Below, in pieces: positions 1-5,803 of a stretch of DNA of 8,628 nucleotides. Under the pieces are notes generated by a model. It saw only the letters and a program-made list of their open reading frames with translations, ran no database searches and had not been told where the DNA came from. This stretch comes from Bacteroidales bacterium (GTDB taxonomy: Bacteria > Bacteroidota > Bacteroidia > Bacteroidales > Dysgonomonadaceae): contig JAAZLV010000195.1 of assembly GCA_012799155.1 (NCBI GenBank), positions 1-8,628 of the forward strand, in the 5' to 3' direction. Both the position numbers and the translations under genes were made by a program. Position 1 is the stretch's first letter, and every line of letters begins with the position of its first letter.

Positions 1-503
1 GGAAATTCATAGCGGAAGCCGAGGCCGTCGTTGAAGAGGCGGAAGCGGATGATCATGGTGCGGCCGGTCTCCTCCTGTGCCAGGCGTACTGCCAGCTCGT
101 TGTGCCTGTCGCGGATGGTGCGGCTCTCGCCCCACACGGGCTCCCAGGTCTCGTCGACGCTGTTGCGCTCTGCGGCTGCCAGGTGGAAGCCGTCGTAGAG
201 CGAGGTGCGGGGATCGCTGCTCTTGCGCACCTCCTGGCCGAACGTGGCGTTCTCACTGCCGGTGAGCTCCAGTCCCAGGCGACTGGGACGAATCACCTCC
301 CGCCCCTTGTAACTGAGGCTGTAGGCGGGCACGCCTCCCTCCTGGAGTGTGAACCGGAGGGTCAGCTGTCCGTCGGGTGAATGCAGCTCTTCGGCTGTCA
401 GGTTCTGCTGCAGTGCCACACCTTCCTGGTGCGCAGTGATCACTTCCGCCTGCATTGTCATGCTTGCCAGTGCCAGGCAGCTACTCAAAATCAACTTCTT
501 CAT
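1..503 (-). CDS. GH97 family glycosidase (SusB-like), N-terminal part, cut by window edge
   Basis: GH97 enzymes are exo-acting alpha-glucosidases or alpha-galactosidases, usually periplasmic; SusB of the starch system is the prototype. The frame is open from the ATG at 503 to the left edge (167 complete codons), so the catalytic barrel lies outside. Residues 1-19 form a Sec signal peptide (MKKLILSSCLALASMTMQA), probably cut before Glu20. A Leu-Ser-Ser-Cys run at 6-9 resembles a lipobox but sits too early in the hydrophobic stretch to be convincing. The rest matches the GH97 N-terminal beta-sandwich: SPDGQLTLRF at 42-51, a Gly-rich strand near 56-68, SLYDGF at 101-106, DETWEPVWGE at 117-126, NELAV at 135-139 and RFRLFNDGLGFRYEF at 153-167, all strongly remembered from SusB homologues. 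The leader is AT-rich with no Shine-Dalgarno motif, normal for Bacteroidota. It diverges from the esterase at 923. Glucosidase versus galactosidase and inverting versus retaining cannot be told, because the catalytic residues are not in the window. Confidence 0.92.
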   Translation of the reverse strand, partial: MKKLILSSCLALASMTMQAEVITAHQEGVALQQNLTAEELHSPDGQLTLRFTLQEGGVPAYSLSYKGREVIRPSRLGLELTGSENATFGQEVRKSSDPRTSLYDGFHLAAAERNSVDETWEPVWGESRTIRDRHNELAVRLAQEETGRTMIIRFRLFNDGLGFRYEF

Positions 504-510
504 ACAATAT

Positions 511-692
511 TTGTTTAGCAATTTATTTACATTCGTATCAATTGTTCTCTGTTCATGTTGGTTGGAACTCCCAACAATGATCCTCCCGGCTCTGAACGAA
601 CCGGATACAGGTTTCATCCGGAGACAAATTTAGCGGATATATCCTCTCTGACGCTACAATTACCGCACAACCATCATCAGTTGTTAAGCAAT
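511..692 (+). repeat. Two copies of TTGTT(T/A)AGCAAT, 170 bp apart
   Basis: TTGTTTAGCAAT at 511-522 and TTGTTAAGCAAT at 681-692 match at 11 of 12 positions. A shorter relative, AGTAAGCAAT, is at 759-768 and overlaps the end of the heptamer array. Each long copy has imperfect dyad symmetry (TTG-N5-CAA). The first copy lies 8-19 bases upstream of the GH97 start codon; the second lies upstream of both candidate promoters. A regulator site is possible, but chance similarity in AT-rich DNA is not excluded. Confidence 0.35.
625..632 (-). promoter_or_regulatory. Candidate -7 promoter element for the GH97 gene
   Basis: The minus strand reads TAAATTTG, an exact match to the Bacteroidetes -7 consensus TAnnTTTG. 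The expected -33 TTTG is poor: the nearest is ATTG at 660-657, with a 24-bp gap that is a little long. Transcription would start near 618 and give a leader of about 115 nt before the ATG at 503. This rests on the consensus match alone. Confidence 0.35.
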
Positions 693-717
693 CGTTGGCA
701 TACGATGAAAGCGAAAA

Positions 718-766
718 GTGATCAGAAATCAGCAAACAGTGAACGGTAAACGGAAATCAGTAAGCA
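718..766 (+). repeat. Seven tandem degenerate heptamers, pattern G-N-R-A-N-C-R
   Basis: Read in sevens from 718 the units are GTGATCA, GAAATCA, GCAAACA, GTGAACG, GTAAACG, GAAATCA and GTAAGCA. Positions 1 (G), 4 (A) and 6 (C) are invariant in all seven, and positions 3 and 7 are always purine. The preceding seven bases (GCGAAAA, 711-717) keep G1 and A4 but lose C6 and may be a decayed eighth unit. The period is not a multiple of three, so it is not coding structure. The array sits between the two candidate divergent promoters. Function is unknown. Confidence 0.75.
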
Positions 767-818
767 ATACTTTCTGCATAGTTGTTCCATTTTTATCTAC
801 TTTCTATGAAAAAACAGT

Positions 819-826
819 TAATTTTG
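819..826 (+). promoter_or_regulatory. Candidate -7 promoter element for the esterase gene
   Basis: TAATTTTG matches the Bacteroidetes -7 consensus TAnnTTTG exactly. The -33 region has only a T-run (790-794) and no clear TTTG. A start near 833 would give a leader of about 90 nt before the ATG at 923. It would also place in-frame upstream ATGs at 782 and 806 outside the transcript, which supports the start chosen for the coding region. Confidence 0.4.
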
Positions 827-922
827 TCAGTTCCATCTGCACAATCGCAATCGTGCATTGCACTTTACAACTGGGAACGATTGGCGAGGGTAACGATCGA
901 CACTTCAACAAATTATCGAAAT

Positions 923-2449
923 ATGAAACAGTTACACCTTATCCTGCTTTTTCTCTCTGCCATGCTCACCTCGCTGACAGCACAGGAAACCCACATCATC
1001 TTCATCGGCAACAGCATCACACAGGGGGTGATACTGGAAGATCCTCAAACAACTTCCCCTCCGGCACAGACCATGGCCTGGCTGGCAGCAGCGAGCGATC
1101 TCCCCTTCGGATTCACCAACTGCGGCGTGAGCGGCAGGACAACAGTCAACTTCCTCCCGGCAAAGGGGGCTGAGTTCACCAGGGTGGTGGCGGCTGCCGA
1201 TGCTGCCCGCGCGAAAGGAGCGCGACTGCTCTTCTCGGTGATGCTGGGCACCAACGACAGCGCCATCAGAGGACCGCTGGGAGCTCCGGTGCATCCGGAG
1301 CAGTACCATACCAACATCAAAGCGATCGCCGACGCCCTGCTGGAGCGCTACCCCGGTGCAATGATCCTCCTGCACCGATCCATCTGGTACAGCCCCAACA
1401 CCCACAACAACTCTTCTTACCTGCGAGAGGGGCTTGACCGGCTGAACAGCTACTTCCCCATGCTGCAAAAGCTGGAGGAGGAGTATGGCGCAACGCACCC
1501 GGGGCAATTGTTCCTGGGCGACACGCTGGCCTACGATCACTTCCGGGACAAGAGCGAGCTCTTCTTCGCCGAAGAGGGCAAGGCGGGGACCTTCTCGCTC
1601 CACCCCAACAAGGAGGGTGCAAAGGTGCTGGGCGCCTTCTGGGGAAAGGCAATCCTGGAAAAGCTGATGCGGGAACCGACGTTCACGGAGTACCCGCTCA
1701 ACACGGTGAAAGAAAAACCTGTGACGGATGAGGATCCGAAGAGGGGGCTGAAGGCACCCACGCTGCGCATCTACCTGCCGGAGGCGGAGAAAGCTACGGG
1801 CCGCATGGTGATCGCACTGCCGGGTGGCGGCTACAGTGGATTGGCAATGTTCCACGAAGGATACGACTGGGCCGAATATTTCCTCAGCAAGGGGATTGCC
1901 TTCGGTGTACTCAAATACCGCATGCCGGCGGGGGATCACAGCATCCCCTATGCCGATGTGCAGGCTGCATTCAACATGGTACTGGAGCATGCTGCAGAAT
2001 GGAAGGTGAACCCCGAACAGATCGGCATCATGGGCTCCTCGGCAGGGGGACACCTGGCATCCACCTTCGCCACCCACGCTCCGGTAGGTGAAAAGCCTGC
2101 CTTCCAGATATTGCTCTACCCGGTGATTACGATGGATCCGCTCCTTACCCACAGCGGTTCACGTAGGAACCTGCTGGGGGAGAACCCATCGGAAGAGCTC
2201 ACCAACCGCTTCTCAAACGAGCTGCGCGTAGATGGCAACACCCCACCTGCTTTCATCATCTTCGCCGCCGACGACAAGGCGGTGCCACCCGCCAACGGAC
2301 TGCGCTACGCAGAGGCGATGACACGCCACGACCGGCCGGTGACCTTCCTCCTCTACCCCACCGGCGGCCACGGCTTCGGCAATCGCGACAGCTTTGCCTT
2401 CAAGCGGCAGTTCTTCCAGGAACTGGACAAATGGCTGGAAGGGCTCTGA
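923..2449 (+). CDS. Secreted two-domain esterase: SGNH/GDSL hydrolase fused to alpha/beta hydrolase
   Basis: A 508-residue exported protein that probably removes acyl groups (acetyl, perhaps feruloyl) from a glycan. Residues 1-20 are a Sec signal peptide, probably cut after LTA. Domain 1 (about 23-250) is SGNH type: GNSITQG at 29-35 with nucleophile Ser31, Gly68 in CGVSG, GTND at 109-112, and His227 in LHPN. The Asp usually three residues before this His is Phe224. A linker (about 251-278) leads to domain 2 (about 279-508), a Ser esterase of the Aes/BD-FAE kind: oxyanion PGGGY at 300-304, nucleophile Ser373 in GSSAG, acid Asp450 or 451 in AADD, and His483 in GGHGFG. An in-frame extension to 806 or 782 is less likely, because the ATG at 923 gives a clean signal peptide and a -7 element lies inside the extension. 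The start lacks a Shine-Dalgarno motif. The gene diverges from GH97 and converges on the GH30 operon. The substrate is not known. Confidence 0.9.
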   Translation: MKQLHLILLFLSAMLTSLTAQETHIIFIGNSITQGVILEDPQTTSPPAQTMAWLAAASDLPFGFTNCGVSGRTTVNFLPAKGAEFTRVVAAADAARAKGARLLFSVMLGTNDSAIRGPLGAPVHPEQYHTNIKAIADALLERYPGAMILLHRSIWYSPNTHNNSSYLREGLDRLNSYFPMLQKLEEEYGATHPGQLFLGDTLAYDHFRDKSELFFAEEGKAGTFSLHPNKEGAKVLGAFWGKAILEKLMREPTFTEYPLNTVKEKPVTDEDPKRGLKAPTLRIYLPEAEKATGRMVIALPGGGYSGLAMFHEGYDWAEYFLSKGIAFGVLKYRMPAGDHSIPYADVQAAFNMVLEHAAEWKVNPEQIGIMGSSAGGHLASTFATHAPVGEKPAFQILLYPVITMDPLLTHSGSRRNLLGENPSEELTNRFSNELRVDGNTPPAFIIFAADDKAVPPANGLRYAEAMTRHDRPVTFLLYPTGGHGFGNRDSFAFKRQFFQELDKWLEGL

Positions 2450-2497
2450 GCAATTCAAAAGGTGAGAGACCATTTATTTCCCATTAAATGACAAGAA

Positions 2498-2529
2498 AAG
2501 CCGGCACTCATCAAATGAGATGCCGGCTT
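2498..2529 (-). terminator. Rho-independent terminator of the SusCD-GH30 operon, in a convergent gap
   Basis: AAGCCGGCA (2498-2506) pairs with TGCCGGCTT (2521-2529). Inside it CTCAT (2507-2511) pairs with ATGAG (2515-2519) around a CAA loop, with one bulged A at 2520, giving a 14-bp stem. On the minus strand the stem runs into a T-rich tail (CTTTTCTTGTC), which suits termination of the operon ending at 2557. On the plus strand only two T follow before GACATATATA, so any stop of esterase transcription here would be weaker. Confidence 0.8.
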
Positions 2530-2556
2530 GACATATATAGGAATAAGATTGCGTTA

Positions 2557-4152
2557 TCAGAGCTGATAGACCACTGTGGTGACGCTTGCAGCATCAAGCA
2601 CAACCGGTTTGCCCGGAGCAGTCACTGCTTCCTGCAACTCCTTCACCGACGAGGTGGTGTAGGTCTTCACTGCGACACTGCTGTCCCAGCCCTCGCGTGT
2701 CTCGATAAGCTGTACCGGCTTGTCGCTCAGGTTGGTGTAAACAACTACCAGCTGCTTCCCGTCGGGAGAGAGATAACCGGAACCGAAGAAGCTGCGCGAC
2801 TCGTTCATGGAGAGTTCGATCCGCTTGTAACCGGGACGGATGAAACGGCTGTAGTTGCCCAGTACCCACAGCGTGGGCGTGGCAGCAAATGTGCCGTCGC
2901 CCGACATCACATCGCCCCACTCGCCCCCGTCGGGTGTGAGCGAGATGAGCAGAAAGCGGTTCTGGTGACCCCAGTGTGCCACATCCATAGCTGTCCAGAA
3001 GCTCCAGGAGGTGACACCCGCCACGGTGAGGTCGTTGTGTATCACCTTCGACATGTAGAGTGCGATATCCATCGTGGTGGCGTTCTCATGCCCCACATAT
3101 TCAGAGGAACTGTAGCCATCGCCAATCATACTCCATTCACTTTGCCATACTTCAAGGTCGTACTCACGTGCGATCTGCGCCACCTTCGACCGTACCGAAC
3201 GCATGCCATCCCACGAGCCATCGGTCCAGTAGCTGTGACCGCTGATCAGGTTCTTGAGATGCTTCAGGTCGCCAATATAGGTAGGTCGTTCAGGATTGAA
3301 GAAATCAGAGATCACATAGCTACGGGCACGATCACCCTTGCTCTTGTAGAAATACTCCCAATCGCCCGACTCTCCAAGCAGTATGTCAACAGGAAGGCTG
3401 CGCTCGGTGAGGGAGCGGTCGAGCTCCCTCATCAGCGTTGCAATCTCCTCATTGGTCCATCCACTGCCCTCCTGGTCGTGACCATCCCAGTTGTATTGTG
3501 GTTCGTTCACCGGCGAGATGTGGGTGATGTTGTATCCATCCGCATGAAAATGGGATGTCACATCTACCAGGTAGTCTGCAAAATCATCGAAATATTCACT
3601 CTTCAGGTTGGCATGACCACCCCGGTCGGAGCGACCCTGTCCATTGTAGGTATACTGCACCGGGGGTGAGTTGCTGAACAGGATAAATTTCTCCACACCC
3701 AGCTCACGGGCACGCTGCATGAAGTAACGCTGTCCCATGCACTTTTCCCAGTCATAGCTCCCGTCAGCGGTCAGGAAGCTCTCGGCACGCCGCGTGACGG
3801 TGTTGATGCCGCTGGCATCACCCTGCTCTGCCGAACCGGCACCCAGGTTGACACGCCACATGGAGAGGCCGATTCCTTTGGGCTGTCCATCAGCGATCTC
3901 CTGTGAGAAGAGCAGCTCGCTGAGGCGGTCACGGCTCCCGGTCCAGTACTTGCCTACCCAGGCTGGCTGCCAGGCATCGGAAGCACCGAAGCCGGCAACA
4001 GTCTGGTAGGTGAGCGCTGCATTGAGGGTTACCTGCTTCTCTACCGCATTGGAGGGAACCGGCTCTTCCAGTTTCTTTTCATCCTGCTTGTCACTGCAGG
4101 CAATCATTCCTCCTGCCAGCAAGGCAAGTACCCAGATACCGATTCTATTCAT
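2557..4152 (-). CDS. GH30 family endo-glycosidase, surface lipoprotein
   Basis: A retaining glycoside hydrolase of clan A, probably the surface enzyme that makes the first cuts for this PUL. From the ATG at 4152 it has 531 residues. Residues 1-18 are a lipoprotein signal ending in MIA before Cys19; acidic residues soon after (Asp21, Asp24, Glu25) suit export to the outer face. GFGASDAW (54-61) opens the barrel. Glu217 in SPVNEPQY is the expected acid/base and Glu339 in WQSEWSM the expected nucleophile. The C-terminal beta-sandwich spans about 432-531 (GNYSRFIRPGYKRI at its start). In-frame ATGs at 4173, 4164 and 4161 are alternatives; the one at 4164 overlaps the SusD stop as TGATG. 4152 gives the most typical signal peptide. 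TGA is followed at once by TAA. GH30 covers beta-1,6-glucanases, beta-1,6-galactanases, xylanases and others; subfamily is not assigned, though the NEPQ context recalls COG5520 beta-1,6-galactanase-like members more than GH30_8 xylanases. Confidence 0.9.
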   Translation of the reverse strand: MNRIGIWVLALLAGGMIACSDKQDEKKLEEPVPSNAVEKQVTLNAALTYQTVAGFGASDAWQPAWVGKYWTGSRDRLSELLFSQEIADGQPKGIGLSMWRVNLGAGSAEQGDASGINTVTRRAESFLTADGSYDWEKCMGQRYFMQRARELGVEKFILFSNSPPVQYTYNGQGRSDRGGHANLKSEYFDDFADYLVDVTSHFHADGYNITHISPVNEPQYNWDGHDQEGSGWTNEEIATLMRELDRSLTERSLPVDILLGESGDWEYFYKSKGDRARSYVISDFFNPERPTYIGDLKHLKNLISGHSYWTDGSWDGMRSVRSKVAQIAREYDLEVWQSEWSMIGDGYSSSEYVGHENATTMDIALYMSKVIHNDLTVAGVTSWSFWTAMDVAHWGHQNRFLLISLTPDGGEWGDVMSGDGTFAATPTLWVLGNYSRFIRPGYKRIELSMNESRSFFGSGYLSPDGKQLVVVYTNLSDKPVQLIETREGWDSSVAVKTYTTSSVKELQEAVTAPGKPVVLDAASVTTVVYQL

Positions 4153-4163
4153 TACACCCATCA

Positions 4164-5795
4164 TCAATTCCATCCGGGATTCTGGGTGATGGATCCATTC
4201 GACATTGTAATCTCGTACAAGGGTATCGGGAAGAGCAGGTCGCGATCTTCACGGAAGGTCGATCCCTTGTCGCTCGATTCACGTTGGTTCTCCCACTCAT
4301 AAGGATCGCGCGTGTCGGGGTTGTTGTTCCAACGGACAAACGATCCATTCTCACCCATGATGTTGCTCATCACCTTCTTGCCGTTGTCATCCACCCAGCG
4401 ACGGATGTCGTAGAGGCGGTTCTGTTCGAAGGCAAGTTCCAGGCGGCGCTCGGTGCGGATCAGCTGACGAAGATCGTTGCCACCGGCAGTGACTGCTGGC
4501 AAGTCGACACGTGCACGCACTTCGTTGAGGGCAGCACGCGCTGACACATCGTCACCGGTCTCATTGCAGGCCTCGGCATAGAGCAGCAGGATATCGGCGT
4601 AGCGCAGCAGGCGGTGGTTGAGGGGTACCTTGTCGATATTGAACACTTCGGGACGTTTTGACAGCGGGATGTAATACTTGCGCATGAGACGGGCCGACTT
4701 GTGCTTGGAGGGATCAACGGCATAGGTGCCGTCACCATTCTGGTCACCCTGCAGCTCGATTACCTCTTCAAAGTCGGGTTCACCGGCAATGTCTGTATCA
4801 CCATGCTTGATGATTGTCCAGCGCAGACGCTCGCTGTCGCCGGCCTCCAGATAAGCATTCTCAAGGTTCGCAGATGGAAGACCCCAGGCCCAGCCATCCT
4901 GATCGCCACCGGAACGGTTGCCGGCAACTACGGAGAGGCTGCCACCAAGCGCATAGACACCATCGTAGGTGAACTGCACCTCGAACAGCGACTCCACGCT
5001 GTTGTCGTTATCGATATCCCACACATCGCCAAAGTTATTGAGCAACTGGTACTCCCCTTCGTCGATCACTGTTTTCAGTGCTGTCTTTGCCTCGTCCCAC
5101 TTCCCTTGGTAGACATAGACCTTACCCAGGAAACCGAGGGCGGCACCACGTGTGGCACGACCTACCTCGTTGTCGGACTGACTGCTACGCTGGGGCAGCA
5201 CCGCTGCTGCATCCTGCAGGTCTTTCTCAATGAAGGCGTAGACCTCCTCGGCGCTGTTGCGTTCGATGCCCTGAATCTCATCGGGCATGACAAAGCTCTC
5301 TACGATGGGTACACCACCAAAGTTCTTCACCAGCTCAAAGTAATAGAATGCACGAAGGAACTTAGCCTCGGCAATGAGTCGTGCCATCTTGGCCTCATCG
5401 GTGATGGGTGCTTCGGCAATCTTGTTGATGGCGATATTGGTACGCAGGATGCCCTTGTAACGATACTGCCAGAAGTTGGAGATGAGACCGTTGCTCTGTC
5501 CATTGCTCTGGAAGAAGGCGAGAGAGGTGTAATCACTCTGCTGGGTGGTGTTGCCCATCCAGCCGTCGTCACTGGTCATCTCGGAGAGCAACCAGACGGT
5601 GTTGACCTGCCACCAGCCATTGAAGGTGAGGGCATTGTAGCAACCGGTCACAAACGACTCAGCTTCGGCTTCTGTCTTGAAATAGGTGTCCAGGTTCTCC
5701 TGGCCTCTCACCTCCTCCTCCAGGAAATCGGAGCAGGAACCAAACAGTATGGTGAGAATCAGTGCTGGAAGGATATAATATTTTTTCATATGCAT
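4164..5795 (-). CDS. SusD/RagB family surface glycan-binding lipoprotein
   Basis: This is the outer-membrane lipoprotein that caps the SusC transporter and captures the glycan. It has 543 residues, usual for the family. The signal ends in LFGS before Cys21, and the mature N-terminus CSDFLEEE is acidic, as in surface-exported lipoproteins. Family hallmarks are TEAEAESFVTGCYNAL (41-56), the helical TPR-like part with AEAKFLRAFYYFELVKNFGG (142-161), GRATRGAALGFLGKVYVYQG (212-231), RYADILLLYAEACNETGD (398-415), the arginine-rich RTERRLELAFEQNRLYDIRR (447-466) and the closing LFPIP...NPGWN (521-543). The ATG at 5789 would give the more usual MKKYY start, two residues shorter. It starts 8 bases after the SusC stop and abuts GH30, so the three genes are surely one transcript. 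Aromatic residues such as Trp61, Trp62 and Trp79 might bind sugar, but that is a guess. Confidence 0.96.
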   Translation of the reverse strand: MHMKKYYILPALILTILFGSCSDFLEEEVRGQENLDTYFKTEAEAESFVTGCYNALTFNGWWQVNTVWLLSEMTSDDGWMGNTTQQSDYTSLAFFQSNGQSNGLISNFWQYRYKGILRTNIAINKIAEAPITDEAKMARLIAEAKFLRAFYYFELVKNFGGVPIVESFVMPDEIQGIERNSAEEVYAFIEKDLQDAAAVLPQRSSQSDNEVGRATRGAALGFLGKVYVYQGKWDEAKTALKTVIDEGEYQLLNNFGDVWDIDNDNSVESLFEVQFTYDGVYALGGSLSVVAGNRSGGDQDGWAWGLPSANLENAYLEAGDSERLRWTIIKHGDTDIAGEPDFEEVIELQGDQNGDGTYAVDPSKHKSARLMRKYYIPLSKRPEVFNIDKVPLNHRLLRYADILLLYAEACNETGDDVSARAALNEVRARVDLPAVTAGGNDLRQLIRTERRLELAFEQNRLYDIRRWVDDNGKKVMSNIMGENGSFVRWNNNPDTRDPYEWENQRESSDKGSTFREDRDLLFPIPLYEITMSNGSITQNPGWN

Positions 5796-5803
5796 CGGGG
5801 ATA

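Larger units (their letters stand above)
504..922. other. Divergent intergenic/promoter region, no gene
   Basis: These 419 bases separate the GH97 gene (-) from the esterase gene (+). Short frames exist here on both strands, but none has a signal peptide, recognisable motif or plausible initiation context. The region holds a candidate -7 element for each direction, a 12-mer present twice, and a 49-bp array of degenerate heptamers. It also has two small inverted repeats, TGTTGG/CCAACA (556-576) and CCGGAT/ATCCGG (601-621), each with a 6-bp stem and 9-nt spacer. The second would lie at the predicted GH97 transcription start, so an operator or leader hairpin is possible but unproven. Confidence 0.7.

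Noticed and set aside
53..380. Short overlapping frames on both strands near the left edge
   Set aside because: All lie inside the GH97 reading frame, which is open from 503 to the edge and matches the family closely.
553..749. Small open frames in the divergent intergenic region
   Set aside because: They lack recognisable motifs, signal peptides or initiation context, and overlap promoter elements and repeats.
718..766. CRISPR-like array
   Set aside because: Units are 7 bp with no spacers, far shorter than CRISPR repeats, and no cas gene is nearby.
782..922. N-terminal extension of the esterase to ATG 782 or 806
   Set aside because: It would place 39-47 residues with no export signal before a perfect signal peptide, and it contains the likely -7 promoter element.
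932..2152. Long minus-strand open frame (406 codons) opposite the esterase gene
   Set aside because: The plus strand carries two complete sets of esterase motifs. The antisense product is rich in Arg, His and Cys and resembles no family I know.
2488..3669. Long plus-strand open frame (393 codons) opposite the GH30 gene
   Set aside because: The opposite strand has unmistakable GH30 motifs and a lipoprotein signal. This frame has no recognisable domain and begins within the terminator hairpin, so it is a by-product of codon choice in the GH30 gene.
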